Made by a program: the position numbers and the translations under genes. A stretch of DNA of 64,000 nucleotides from HXMU1420-13 sp034669965 (GTDB taxonomy: Bacteria > Bacteroidota > Rhodothermia > Balneolales > Balneolaceae): positions 868,001-932,000 of the forward strand of contig JAXMOK010000001.1 in assembly GCA_034669965.1 (NCBI GenBank). Direction: 5' to 3'. Shown here one piece after another: positions 8,440 through 17,613 of the stretch. Under the pieces are notes generated by a model. The model saw only the letters and a program-made list of their open reading frames with translations, was not told where the DNA came from and did not search any database. Each line of letters opens with the position of its first letter. Within the stretch, counting starts at the first letter, position 1.

Positions 8440-8955
8440 ATGCTAATCGAAACTAGAATTCTGAGTATTACCGAACTAAAACTTCAAGACATCACCTTCA
8501 TTCGTGCATTAACCAACTCTCCCGGTTGGCTTGAGTATATAGGAGATCGGAATATTCATTCGGATCAGGATGCCATCAAATACCTGGAAACAGGACCAAA
8601 GTCGAGTTATAAAATTCATGGCTTTGGGCTGTTTCGGGTGGCTTTGAAAGAAACCAACGAGCCGATTGGAATGTGCGGGTTCCTTAAACGAGATATGCTG
8701 CCCTACCCTGATTTGGGTTTCGCATTTCTTCCTGAGTATCAGGGCCAAGGATACGCCTACGAAGCAGCGAGTGTGATTCTTAATTGGGCTGAAATGAACC
8801 TGAAAACTAACAATGTGCTTGCTATCACTAAGTCAGAAAACGAGCGTTCTATCAAACTCATTCAGAAATTGGGCTTCGAAAAAATCTCCCCAATCTCTAT
8901 AAAAAACGAGCTACTTTCGCAGTTTCAATATCGTTTAGATCAAGCTAAGACCTAA
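8440..8955 (+). CDS. GNAT family N-acetyltransferase (RimJ/RimL-like)
   Basis: This 171 aa single-domain GNAT resembles the ribosomal-protein-serine acetyltransferase group. Residues around LGFAFLPEYQGQGYAYEAA form the acetyl-CoA pyrophosphate-binding loop (Q/RxxGxG/A). TKSENERSIKLIQKLGF is the usual C-terminal signature. The substrate is not predictable. The ATG lies in the AT-rich end of the spacer with no clear ribosome-binding site. The stop overlaps the convergent SulP stop by 4 bp. Confidence 0.8.
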   Translation: MLIETRILSITELKLQDITFIRALTNSPGWLEYIGDRNIHSDQDAIKYLETGPKSSYKIHGFGLFRVALKETNEPIGMCGFLKRDMLPYPDLGFAFLPEYQGQGYAYEAASVILNWAEMNLKTNNVLAITKSENERSIKLIQKLGFEKISPISIKNELLSQFQYRLDQAKT

Positions 8956-10481
8956 ACCTTATCTACCACCAGCTTGTAAGTTGGATCTTCCATCACGTTG
9001 ATGTCGATAATTTCATTGGCGTTTTTGAGCAATCGAACGCAGTCTTTACTTAAGTGACGTAAATGCACTTTCTTCCCAACTTTTTGATACCGCTCGGTGA
9101 TTTTATTCAATGCTTCAATAGCCGACATATCCACCACGCGGCTCTCAGCAAAGTCGATAATGATTTCTTCCGGATCATTCTGAACATCAAATTTTGAATT
9201 GAACATGCTTACCGAGCCAAAGAAAAGCGGACCGTAAATTTCGTAATGCTTAATTCCATTTTCGTCGATGTGCTTTCGGGCACGAATACGTTTTGCGTTA
9301 TCCCAAGCAAACACTAAGGCTGCTATAATCACGCCTATCAACACGGCAAGAGCCAGGTTATGCAGAACTGCTGTAACTAAGGTTACCAGCACCATCACAA
9401 AAATATCAGAAACAGGCATTTTGTTGAAGGTTCTCAAACTTGCCCATTCGAAGGTTCCGATGGCAACCATGATCATAAGTCCGGTTAGCGCGGCCATTGG
9501 CATTCGCTCGATGAGTGAGGCTCCAAACATGATGAAAACAAGCAACATCACCGCTGCAACAATTCCGGATAAACGCGCTCGGGCACCCGCAGAAACGTTG
9601 ATCAAACTTTGACCGATCATAGCACAACCACCCATCCCCGAAAAGAAACCGGATAGAATATTCGCGATTCCCTGAGCTGCCGCTTCTTGATTACCACTCC
9701 CACGTGTCTCAGTAATCTCATCGATGATGTTCAGTGTTAACAAGCTTTCGATCAAACCAACCCCCGCCATGATAGAAGCGTAAGGCAGAATCAACATCAG
9801 AGTTTCCATAGTGAAAGGAACTTGCGGAATATGGAATGGTGGAAATCCACCTGAAATAGAGGCGATATCGCCCACAGTTTTGGTATCGATTCCGAACGCA
9901 ACAACAATCCCAAATACACTTAAAATAGCCACTAACGAAGCAGGAATGGCTTTACTGATTTTAGGCAATCCCCAAATGATGAGCATGGTTAAGGAAACTA
10001 AACCAACTAACATATACAACGGCTCTCCGGATAACCAGTTTCCGTCAGCTCCCTTAAACTGATCTAACTGCGACATAAAAATGATAATCGCCAGCCCGTT
10101 AACGAACCCGAAAATCACCGGATGAGGTACTAATCGCATCAACTTACCGAGTTTAAGTGCACCTGCTGTAACTTGCATAAGTCCTGCCAACACAACGGTC
10201 GCAAAAATGTATTCAACCCCGTGTGATTTAGCGAGTACTACCAAAACTACAGCCACAGCTCCAGTTGCGCCGGAAATCATGCCCGGGCGGCCACCGATTA
10301 ACGAAGTAACTAAGCCCATCATAAATGCGGCATACAAACCGGTTAGTGGTGATAATCCTGCGATAAGGGCAAAGGCCACGGCCTCCGGAATTAATGCCAT
10401 CGCTACTGTTAAGCCCGAGAGTATTTCGGTCTTATAGTTGATGGGTTGTGAAAAGTCGAAGAGGTTTAGAATACGATCCAT
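8952..10481 (-). CDS. SulP family anion transporter with STAS domain
   Basis: This 509 aa protein has about 12-14 membrane segments (residues 15 to about 400) and a cytoplasmic C-terminal STAS domain (about 410-505, including IIIDFAESRVVDMSAIEAL). The motifs ALIPEAVAFALIAGLSPLTGLYAAF and GMISGATGAVA are typical of SulP. Members move sulfate, bicarbonate or other small anions across the inner membrane. No carbonic anhydrase or sulfate-assimilation gene adjoins it, so the anion is undetermined. Confidence 0.9.
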   Translation of the reverse strand: MDRILNLFDFSQPINYKTEILSGLTVAMALIPEAVAFALIAGLSPLTGLYAAFMMGLVTSLIGGRPGMISGATGAVAVVLVVLAKSHGVEYIFATVVLAGLMQVTAGALKLGKLMRLVPHPVIFGFVNGLAIIIFMSQLDQFKGADGNWLSGEPLYMLVGLVSLTMLIIWGLPKISKAIPASLVAILSVFGIVVAFGIDTKTVGDIASISGGFPPFHIPQVPFTMETLMLILPYASIMAGVGLIESLLTLNIIDEITETRGSGNQEAAAQGIANILSGFFSGMGGCAMIGQSLINVSAGARARLSGIVAAVMLLVFIMFGASLIERMPMAALTGLMIMVAIGTFEWASLRTFNKMPVSDIFVMVLVTLVTAVLHNLALAVLIGVIIAALVFAWDNAKRIRARKHIDENGIKHYEIYGPLFFGSVSMFNSKFDVQNDPEEIIIDFAESRVVDMSAIEALNKITERYQKVGKKVHLRHLSKDCVRLLKNANEIIDINVMEDPTYKLVVDKV

Positions 10482-10822
10482 TATTAGCTTCTGCTCTTGA
10501 GATATTGTGTATTGAATTTTTGCAAAGCCCTAAAGATACGCATTCCGAAACGGGTATATGACTTTTTTGTTAGAATTATATTTCGATCAAGTATTGCCAC
10601 ATCTAGAGTAGTGAAAGCGATTTTTTAGCCTTTTAACTTCTAAATTATTGTCATTGCCATAAAAGCATTCAGTAATTGATCACCATAACTTGAATTAGTT
10701 TTGGCTAATTTGTGCCGATTTTGTGCTTGTAAATATTTCAGGACTATGATTTAAAAATCTCTATTGGCACACAAATTGTTAGCTTTAATTACATCAACAA
10801 ACAGAAAAAGATTTCCACTAAT
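10482..10822. other. 341 bp intergenic region, no gene seen
   Basis: The region separates the divergent sulP-like and fmdB-like genes and must carry both promoters. It is AT-rich. I see no convincing hairpin, short ORF or repeat. A TAGCTTTA string roughly 40 bp before the fmdB-like start could be a weak -7 box. Confidence 0.4.
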
Positions 10823-11119
10823 ATGCCTACTTACGAGTATAAAAGAGAAGATGGGAGCACATTCGAGATCATCCAAAAAATGAGCGAAAATCCGCTAACT
10901 GAATGCCCTACTACCGGACAAAAAGTTCGCCGGGTTGTTTCGGGCGGCGGCGGAGTAGTTTACAAAGGCGAAGGCTGGTACGTTACCGATTACAAAAATG
11001 GAGGGAAAAAATCAGAAAAGGCCAAAGAGAAAGAAAGTTCAGGCGATTCAAACTCAAAAAATTCAGCTCCTAAAGCTGAACAAAAAGCACCCAAAGAGTC
11101 ATCCACTTCGACGGATTAA
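10823..11119 (+). CDS. FmdB-like zinc-ribbon family protein lacking most cysteines
   Basis: This 98 aa protein begins MPTYEYKREDGSTFEI and contains NPLTECPTTGQKVRRVVSGG and GEGWYVTDYKNG, the layout of FmdB-type putative regulatory proteins. Canonical members have two CxxC knuckles. Here the first is KRED and the second keeps one Cys only (ECPTTG), so no zinc ribbon can form. The C-terminal 40 residues are a low-complexity Lys/Ser/Glu tail. The function of the family is not established. It is preceded by a long spacer and followed by a small hairpin, so it is probably monocistronic. Confidence 0.7.
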   Translation: MPTYEYKREDGSTFEIIQKMSENPLTECPTTGQKVRRVVSGGGGVVYKGEGWYVTDYKNGGKKSEKAKEKESSGDSNSKNSAPKAEQKAPKESSTSTD

Positions 11120-11120
11120 T

Positions 11121-11139
11121 TACGAAATTTCTTTTCGTA
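11121..11139 (+). terminator. Short hairpin after the fmdB-like gene
   Basis: A 7 bp stem, TACGAAA/TTTCGTA, with a 5 nt loop starts 1 bp after the stop codon. There is no T-run after it, so termination efficiency is doubtful. Confidence 0.35.
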
Positions 11140-11335
11140 TCTCACAAAAAAAAGTTAAATAAGCATTCAGTTTTTAACTTCAAGTAGGATAGTTAGTTGC
11201 CGTACTTACAGTTATCATGATGAAGTTTATTCATCGTAAAAACAATCAATTTTAGTATCTATCTCCCATTTTGATCATGAAAAATCGAATAGGCTTTTAT
11301 ATTTTAATCCAGACTATTCAACATATTTCTGACTC

Positions 11336-13072
11336 ATGAAAAAGTCTCTTTATTTTTTAGGATTGTTACTGATTTTCACTCAATGCAAGTCATCTACCAA
11401 TGGGCCCGATGAGATTGACGACACTGACCTAAACGGGTATAACGAAACAACTTTTTTTAAAACCGATGGCACTGAAATCCTAAACCGACAAGGAGAGGCC
11501 GTTGTTATAAAAGGTTTTGGTTTGGGCGGGTGGCTGATGCCCGAAGGCTACATGTTTAATATGCCCGGCGACTTTGGCCCAACCAAACTTAGAAATTCGA
11601 TCGAAGATTTAATCGGACCGGCTGAAACCGAACGTTGGTTTGAAGAGTTTAGAACGAACTATGTACAAGAAGCAGATATCATTGCCATGAAAGAATGGGG
11701 AGCCGATCACATCCGAATACCATTCAATCACAAAGTGTTTTATGATATTGATTCGCAAGAATTTAACGAGCGCAAGTTCGATCGGCTGGATCAAGTGCTG
11801 ATTTGGTGCAAACGCCATCGACTGGATGTGATTTTGGATATGCATGGCGCTCCCGGTGGGCAAAGCAATAAGGAAATTGCCGACAGCGATGGAGAAGCTC
11901 GGCTCTGGACGGAATACGAAACCTATATGCCAATCACTATTAAAATCTGGAAAGAAATTGCTCGCCGTTACAAAGATGAAACCATCATTATAGGCTACGA
12001 TCTGCTAAATGAACCGGTTACACCCGATGGATATGGTACTGAAGATGTATTGCGATTTCATACTGATATCATCCCCGAAATTCGGGAAGTAGACCAGAAT
12101 CATATTCTTTTCATAAATGGAAACTACTTCTCTACCACCTTCGATATGCTGGATCAAATTCCATCGCAAGTAGATAATGTTGCGTATTCGTTTCATAAAT
12201 ACTGGAACGAAACCGATCAAGGTACCATCAATTATTTACTAGATCTAAGAAATCGAACTGACACTCCACTTTGGTTGGGTGAATCGGGCGAAAATTCGAA
12301 CCCATGGTTTTATGAAACAACCCGAATGGTTGAAAACAATAACATCGGTTGGAATTGGTGGACACATAAAAAACTTGGTACCATTACGGCACCGCTATCA
12401 GCAAAAGGCAACGATAATTATTACAAAGTGGTAGAGTTTTGGAAAGGTAATGGTCCGCGCCCCTCTGCTGAAGAAGCAAAAGACGGGTTATTCCAAATGG
12501 CCGCAGATTTAGCCATCGATAAAACTGAGTTACGACCTGACGTTGTTGCAGCCTTATTCTCACCGGATTTCGGCTCGCGTAATCAACCCTATACCGAGTT
12601 AACCATACCCGGTACTATTGCTGCTGTTCATTATGATATTGGTAATAATGGAGTTTCGTATTACGATACCGAATACAAACGTGTGAGTAGCGACGACAGC
12701 CAAAATAATGGAAACAACGGCTGGTCGATGAGGAATGACGGTGTGGATATTGAAGAGAGTGCAGCAAATCCATCGGGCTATAACATTGGCTGGATTGAAA
12801 CCGGCGAATGGTTAGAATATACAGCCGAAGTTAAAACGGCAGGTGAATATACCGTAAGAGCACGAATCGCAAGCGGAAATTCAGATGGGCGTTTTCGAGT
12901 TCGAGTAAATGACAAACCGGTTGGTGCAGATGCCCGAATTCCTAACACCGGCGGTTTTCAAAATTGGCAAGAAATTACACTAGGCACCGATGACTTCGAA
13001 GCCGGCACAGTGTTAATACGAGTTGAAATACTTTCAGGCGGATTTAATTTTAGCCAACTAACTTTCGAATAA
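11336..13072 (+). CDS. Secreted GH5 glycoside hydrolase lipoprotein with C-terminal CBM6
   Basis: This 578 aa protein has a lipoprotein signal ending LLIFTQC (Cys17) and then a GH5 (alpha/beta)8 catalytic domain (about residues 35-370). The acid/base E226 lies in YDLLNEP and the nucleophile E316 in WLGESGEN. DMHGAPGGQ and YSFHKYW are further active-site strands. The DxHGAPGxQ form is like exo-beta-1,3-glucanases as well as endoglucanases. The C-terminal 150 residues match a family 6 carbohydrate-binding module (WIETGEWLEYT). It probably acts at the cell surface on a beta-glucan. It is 18 bp upstream of the GbsR-type regulator gene. Confidence 0.85.
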   Translation: MKKSLYFLGLLLIFTQCKSSTNGPDEIDDTDLNGYNETTFFKTDGTEILNRQGEAVVIKGFGLGGWLMPEGYMFNMPGDFGPTKLRNSIEDLIGPAETERWFEEFRTNYVQEADIIAMKEWGADHIRIPFNHKVFYDIDSQEFNERKFDRLDQVLIWCKRHRLDVILDMHGAPGGQSNKEIADSDGEARLWTEYETYMPITIKIWKEIARRYKDETIIIGYDLLNEPVTPDGYGTEDVLRFHTDIIPEIREVDQNHILFINGNYFSTTFDMLDQIPSQVDNVAYSFHKYWNETDQGTINYLLDLRNRTDTPLWLGESGENSNPWFYETTRMVENNNIGWNWWTHKKLGTITAPLSAKGNDNYYKVVEFWKGNGPRPSAEEAKDGLFQMAADLAIDKTELRPDVVAALFSPDFGSRNQPYTELTIPGTIAAVHYDIGNNGVSYYDTEYKRVSSDDSQNNGNNGWSMRNDGVDIEESAANPSGYNIGWIETGEWLEYTAEVKTAGEYTVRARIASGNSDGRFRVRVNDKPVGADARIPNTGGFQNWQEITLGTDDFEAGTVLIRVEILSGGFNFSQLTFE

Positions 13073-13090
13073 ACTCATTACTATGCAGGC

Positions 13091-13657
13091 ATGAGTACAT
13101 CCTACCAACAAGCCGTAGATCAGTTCGTTGAGCTTTGGGGCGAAATGGCCTCATCGTGGGGCATCAATAAAACGATGTCGCAAATCCATGCATTGCTTTA
13201 TGCCGAGTCGCACCCGATGGACACTGATTCCATAATGGAAAAGCTGGATATCAGCCGTGGTAATGCAAATATGAACTTGCATCGGTTACTTGAATGGGAA
13301 CTCATCAAAAAAGTAAACTACCCACGTGATCGCAAGGATTACTACTCGGCAGAAACGGACATCTGGAAAATTGTATCTACCATAATCAGGGAACGCCAAC
13401 AACGGGAAATTGCCCCAATCAGAGCAGAATTACTCGAGTGTATAAAAACACTTGAAAAAGATGGACTTCAGGATCAAGACAGCAAAGATTTTAAGCAACG
13501 CATCGAGAACTATTATGATTTTTTGGAGATGTTCGAGCGTTTTACTGATGCTTTGCTTCCATACATAAACAAAAAGAATCTAGGGTTTCTAAAACAATTG
13601 ATAAAGCTGGTTGAAGTGAAAGAATCTTTAAAAGATAGTTTCAAAAGTGGCAACTAA
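13091..13657 (+). CDS. GbsR/MarR-type transcriptional regulator
   Basis: This 188 aa protein has a winged-helix domain in its first 100 residues. MSQIHALLYAESHPMDTDSIMEKLDISRGNANMNLHRL gives the recognition region, and VNYPRDRKDYYSA is the wing, as in GbsR-type regulators. A helical C-terminal half probably dimerises. In Bacillus GbsR controls glycine-betaine synthesis. Here no osmolyte genes adjoin it, so its target is unknown. Its 3' end overlaps yraN by 11 bp. Confidence 0.75.
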   Translation: MSTSYQQAVDQFVELWGEMASSWGINKTMSQIHALLYAESHPMDTDSIMEKLDISRGNANMNLHRLLEWELIKKVNYPRDRKDYYSAETDIWKIVSTIIRERQQREIAPIRAELLECIKTLEKDGLQDQDSKDFKQRIENYYDFLEMFERFTDALLPYINKKNLGFLKQLIKLVEVKESLKDSFKSGN

Positions 13658-14012
13658 ATCAAAACGAGCTCTAGGCAACGAGGCTGAAGATCTGGCTTGC
13701 GAGTTTCTCATCGAAAAGGGGTTCATCATTCTGGAGCGCAATTATTACGCCGGCCATTCCGAAATTGATATTATAGCTGAAGACGGCGAAATCGTAGTTT
13801 TTATCGAAGTTAAAATGCGATCTAGTAAAGTATTTGGATCACCTATCGAGTTTGTAAACGAAGCTAAGGTAGAACATGTGTACAACGCAGCCGAGCATTG
13901 GGTTCAACAAACCCAATCCTTTAATCGAAGTTTGCGATTTGATGTAATCGGTATTCTCAATAAAAAAGGAAATCAACCCGAAATCACACACCTATTAGAT
14001 GCGTACAGATAG
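13647..14012 (+). CDS. YraN family (UPF0102) nuclease-fold protein
   Basis: This 121 aa protein has GNEAEDLACEFLIEKGF near the N terminus, then the restriction-endonuclease-like core EIDIIAEDGEIVVFIEVKMRSS (D-ExK motif), as in all YraN/UPF0102 proteins. The family has been implicated in DNA processing, but its biochemical role is unsettled. The start is a GTG at 13647 inside the 3' end of the regulator gene (11 bp overlap), so the two are translationally coupled. Confidence 0.88.
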   Translation: MATKSKRALGNEAEDLACEFLIEKGFIILERNYYAGHSEIDIIAEDGEIVVFIEVKMRSSKVFGSPIEFVNEAKVEHVYNAAEHWVQQTQSFNRSLRFDVIGILNKKGNQPEITHLLDAYR

Positions 14013-14056
14013 AATTACAGGTAGCAACTCTTTTCAATTAACGCGACTTTGTGCCG

Positions 14057-14836
14057 ATGTCTGAGCCAATGACACTTAATGATTACATCCGTAGTAGTAT
14101 AGGTATCATACTGTTTGTGATACTATTTATAGTAGCTGTTCCATTTACATTAATCATCATACTGCTCTCATTCGGAAATGCGACCGATTTTATAATTCGC
14201 AATTTAGCTCCAGCAATAGCCCGCCCAGTTCTTTGGGTTAGTGGTATTAAATTTAGAGTAAAACATCACGGTAAACATTTCGATGGCCCTGCGGTGGTAA
14301 TCATAAACCATTCATCCACCCTCGACATCCTAACTATGATGGCTATTGGAATGGATAATATAAGATTTGTGGCAAAATGGGAGCTCCAATATTTCCCATT
14401 TTTCTTTATTGTTGGCCGGCTTACCGGACAGGTTTTCATAAAACGCCAAGAAAGAGAACAAGCAATAAAAACGTTAAAAAGCACCTACAACCGCCTAAAA
14501 AAACAGCAGCTTTCGGTAATGGTTGCGCCCGAAGGATCTCGTAAGCACGAAGGAATTATCGGACCATTTAAAAAAGGGGCTTTTCGCATGGCCATTGATT
14601 TAAATTATCCAATTGTACCCATCTATTTTGAAGGAAATCGAACGTTGAGTTTTGGTGGATCAATGATGACCCGAGGTGGAGAACTTACCGCTCATATTCA
14701 TCCACCCATCGATACTTCCGATTGGAGTTTGGATACCATTAACGATCACATTAAAGAAGTTCGTGATCTCTATTTAGGCTGGGCGGGAGTTACGGAAGAA
14801 TCAAATTCTAGGTACGAGGAATTGAACGCTAAATAG
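14057..14836 (+). CDS. 1-acyl-sn-glycerol-3-phosphate acyltransferase family protein (PlsC)
   Basis: This 259 aa inner-membrane acyltransferase transfers an acyl chain to lysophosphatidate to give phosphatidate, by family homology. Two N-terminal hydrophobic stretches (about 10-45) anchor it. The catalytic NHSSTLD (NHx4D) lies near residue 87 and the PEGSRKHEG phosphate-binding motif near 160. I take the ATG at 14057. A GTG two codons upstream is also possible. Its last 36 bp overlap the 3' end of the convergent egtD. Confidence 0.88.
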   Translation: MSEPMTLNDYIRSSIGIILFVILFIVAVPFTLIIILLSFGNATDFIIRNLAPAIARPVLWVSGIKFRVKHHGKHFDGPAVVIINHSSTLDILTMMAIGMDNIRFVAKWELQYFPFFFIVGRLTGQVFIKRQEREQAIKTLKSTYNRLKKQQLSVMVAPEGSRKHEGIIGPFKKGAFRMAIDLNYPIVPIYFEGNRTLSFGGSMMTRGGELTAHIHPPIDTSDWSLDTINDHIKEVRDLYLGWAGVTEESNSRYEELNAK

Positions 14837-15742
14837 TTCGTCTTTATCTGTCCATACTTTTTGCACATCGAACCAAGGCGAAACGATACTGGAGAACTCT
14901 TCGAGCGTGTATTTATGCGAATTTTCGGTGTGGATGTATTCCTCCTTTTCAACCGTAAAGGTGTGTTCATCAATCTTAACTTGATGCGTCGTTTTTGCAT
15001 ACAAACGCATTTCTATTCGACCTCTTTCCTCAACCCAAAGCGCTTTATGCTCAAATAAATCCGGATTGAAATCCGTCCCAATTTTCCGATTCAAATGGAT
15101 CAACAAATTCTTGTTGAATGCAGCCGTAATCCCTTTCGAATCGTTATAGGCGGCTTCAAGAATGCCAATGTCTTTTTTCAGATCAACACCAATGAGCACT
15201 CCTCCTTTCTTTCCAACAATATCGGCAATCACCGAAAAAAAGCGTTGCACGGTATTAAGCTTAAAATTCCCGATAGTCGATCCCGGAAAGAACACAATTC
15301 GGCGCGCATCCGGGTGGGTATCAGGCAACTCAAACGGTCGAGTATAATCCGTGGCCAGCGGTTCAATGTCGATGTTAGGATATTCCTCTCGCAACTGATC
15401 CGCTACTTTAAACAAATATTCTTTCGATATATCGATAGGCACGTAGCATTTTATCGAATCCATCCTGTCGAGTAGAATTCGGGTTTTCTCACTGCTTCCA
15501 CTACCGGGCTCAATCAATTCGATATTAGCACCGAGCTTATTAGCCATGTCTTCCAGATTCGATTCCAGAATCTTGCGTTCTGTTCGGGTAGGATAATATT
15601 CTTCTAACCGCGTGATTTCATCAAATAGTTGTGAGCCTTTTTCGTCGTAGAAATATTTACTCGGTAACTGCTTAGGGGTGCTCATCATCCCCGTTACAAT
15701 TTCTTGGATGATTGTATTCGTTTTCGTCAATGTTTCTTCCAT
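14801..15742 (-). CDS. egtD: L-histidine N-alpha-methyltransferase EgtD
   Basis: EgtD trimethylates the alpha-amino group of histidine with SAM to give hercynine, the first ergothioneine step. The 313 aa protein has LPSKYFYDEKGSQLFDEIT and EYYPTRTE near the start, the SAM loop IELIEPGSGSSEKT, CYVPIDISKEYL, and FFPGSTIGNF, all typical of EgtD. It starts 2 bp after the egtB stop and is therefore co-transcribed with it. The stop lies inside the convergent plsC gene. Confidence 0.93.
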   Translation of the reverse strand: MEETLTKTNTIIQEIVTGMMSTPKQLPSKYFYDEKGSQLFDEITRLEEYYPTRTERKILESNLEDMANKLGANIELIEPGSGSSEKTRILLDRMDSIKCYVPIDISKEYLFKVADQLREEYPNIDIEPLATDYTRPFELPDTHPDARRIVFFPGSTIGNFKLNTVQRFFSVIADIVGKKGGVLIGVDLKKDIGILEAAYNDSKGITAAFNKNLLIHLNRKIGTDFNPDLFEHKALWVEERGRIEMRLYAKTTHQVKIDEHTFTVEKEEYIHTENSHKYTLEEFSSIVSPWFDVQKVWTDKDELFSVQFLVPRI

Positions 15743-15744
15743 AA

Positions 15745-17025
15745 TTAGCGTGCCAGCCGAATACCACTAAATTGCCACCGTGCATTGGCATGGAAGAAAT
15801 TGCGATACGTTTTTCTGATGTGAGATTTCGATGTGGCACATGAGCCACCACGCAGTACATATTGATTAGCCATAAATTTTCCGTTGTACTCGCCTAAAGC
15901 ACCCGGTAGCGGTTTATAATTTGGATAGGGTGAATAGCTGCTCATCGTCCACTCCCAAACATCCCCGTACATTTGTGCCAAGTTGCCATTTGTAGATTCG
16001 AGTGAAACAGGATGAAATTGATTGTTATCAACAAAATTGCCTTCGATCTTCTGATCGCCACACGCGTGCTCCCACTCTTGCTCGGTGGGTAATCGGCATC
16101 CTTTCCAACGGGCAAAGGCATCTGCTTCAAAGTAACTTACATGCGTTGCCGGTTCATTTTGATTCACTTTTTTGGTGCCGGTAAGTGTAAAATTCATCCA
16201 TTCCCCATCACGCTTAAACCAATACAAAGGTGCTTTCCATTCTTCTTGTTGCACCGTCGACCAACCCTCATCCAGCCAAAACTCAGACCGCTCGTATCCG
16301 CCGTCATTCATAAATTCCAGATATTCACCATTTGTAATTAGGCGGTTCGCCAGCTTAAACTGCTGTACAAAAGTTTGGTGAATGGGATGTTCATTATCGT
16401 AAGTAAACTCATTGCCTTTATTTCCAATCTCAACAATGCCTTCTTCAAACGAAACCCAATCTATCGCTGAAATCGAATTATTTTTGGGTACGCTAATTTC
16501 CCGATAGGTAGGCAACAACGGATTTTGAGCAAGTAAATATTTGATATCCGTAAGAATCAGTTCCTGATGTTGTTGCTCGTGATGGTTCCCGATTTCAAGT
16601 ACTTTTGCTGCTTCCTCCCATGTGGCTTCATCACAATTTTCGATAAATTTCTGAACTTGATCGTTTACGTAAGCTCGATATTCAAACACTTCAGCTACGG
16701 TTGGTCGCGAAAGTAATCCTCGTTTAGCACGGCTAAAAGGCACTCCTGTTTGCAGATAATAGGAGTTAAAGAAATACGCATACTGAGGATGCATGCTTTC
16801 AAAAGAGGAGTCGAATTTGCCAAGCACAAAAGTCTCGAAAAACCAGCTTGTATGTGCCAAATGCCACTTAGCCGGGCTTGCACTTTCCATGGGCTGAATT
16901 ACAAAATCTTCGGTTTCGAGGGGCTCAACCAAATAATGGGTAAAGGAACGGATTTTCAGAAATTGTTCGAGTATATACTCTCTGCTCAGTCTTTTTGAAC
17001 TAACACTCTCGGCAATAGAATTCAT
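15745..17025 (-). CDS. egtB: Hercynine oxygenase / sulfoxide synthase EgtB
   Basis: EgtB is a non-heme iron enzyme that couples hercynine to a thiol (cysteine or gamma-glutamylcysteine) with O2 to form the sulfoxide precursor of ergothioneine. The 426 aa protein has an N-terminal DinB-like domain with WHLAHTSWF (H55, H58) and NHHEQQHQE (H149 and H153 are the likely iron pair). A C-terminal FGE-sulfatase fold follows (GDVWEWTMSSYSPYP, LRGGSC). No egtA or egtC is nearby, so it may use free cysteine. The C-S lyase (EgtE) must be elsewhere. Confidence 0.92.
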   Translation of the reverse strand: MNSIAESVSSKRLSREYILEQFLKIRSFTHYLVEPLETEDFVIQPMESASPAKWHLAHTSWFFETFVLGKFDSSFESMHPQYAYFFNSYYLQTGVPFSRAKRGLLSRPTVAEVFEYRAYVNDQVQKFIENCDEATWEEAAKVLEIGNHHEQQHQELILTDIKYLLAQNPLLPTYREISVPKNNSISAIDWVSFEEGIVEIGNKGNEFTYDNEHPIHQTFVQQFKLANRLITNGEYLEFMNDGGYERSEFWLDEGWSTVQQEEWKAPLYWFKRDGEWMNFTLTGTKKVNQNEPATHVSYFEADAFARWKGCRLPTEQEWEHACGDQKIEGNFVDNNQFHPVSLESTNGNLAQMYGDVWEWTMSSYSPYPNYKPLPGALGEYNGKFMANQYVLRGGSCATSKSHIRKTYRNFFHANARWQFSGIRLAR

Positions 17026-17129
17026 CGGTCGGTAGATTTTAAAATAGTATCTGCGCCAATGTACCGAAACGAAATCAAAGGAAAAAAATAAAGGAGCTAA
17101 GAAATATTACTATTCAATTTTCCGACGTT

Positions 17130-17378
17130 TTATTCGCGGTAAAAATAAATTTTCTTATTCGCACTATCTCTTCGGCTTTTAACCGTAAAATCTTTTTGGC
17201 GACAAAACTGATACACTGCCGTACGCATTGAGTTTACACCTTTTTCGTTGGTGTACGAAACTTCAATAGCCTGCCCATTAGGTTTTAGTTTTTCAATAGC
17301 TTCTAATAGAGGACGGAATTTAGATGACCGTTTCTTAGAAGATTTAATGTTCGACCGCTTAACAAATTTTATTTCCAC
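17130..17378 (-). CDS. Small basic protein of unknown function
   Basis: This 82 aa, Lys/Arg-rich protein has no signal or membrane segment. The C-terminal half (MRTAVYQFCRQKDFTVKSRRD) suggests a helix followed by a basic strand pair, so nucleic-acid binding is possible. I do not recognise the family. It lies 104 bp upstream of egtB on the same strand, but the gap and composition suggest a separate unit. Coding status is supported by length, an ATG and amphipathic pattern only. Confidence 0.5.
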   Translation of the reverse strand: MEIKFVKRSNIKSSKKRSSKFRPLLEAIEKLKPNGQAIEVSYTNEKGVNSMRTAVYQFCRQKDFTVKSRRDSANKKIYFYRE

Positions 17379-17613
17379 AATACTATACTCTAGAGTTATT
17401 ACTCCAAATCTATACTTTTTTTATAAATAACAGTACAAACTTAAAAAATATTAATGTACGATTGGATATACGATTGCATACAAAAAAATATGAATTCGAA
17501 TAATCTAACTTCAACAATTGATTTAATATTGTTTAGAATATTTGTGAAATCTAATTTTATATATGGGCAATCAATTAAAATGAAAGAGGCAAGAAAGCTT
17601 TTCTAATCAACCA

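Noticed and set aside
9268..10437. Plus-strand frames antisense to the SulP gene
   Set aside because: The SulP protein is continuous and well conserved in pattern. The antisense frames are artefacts of its codon bias.
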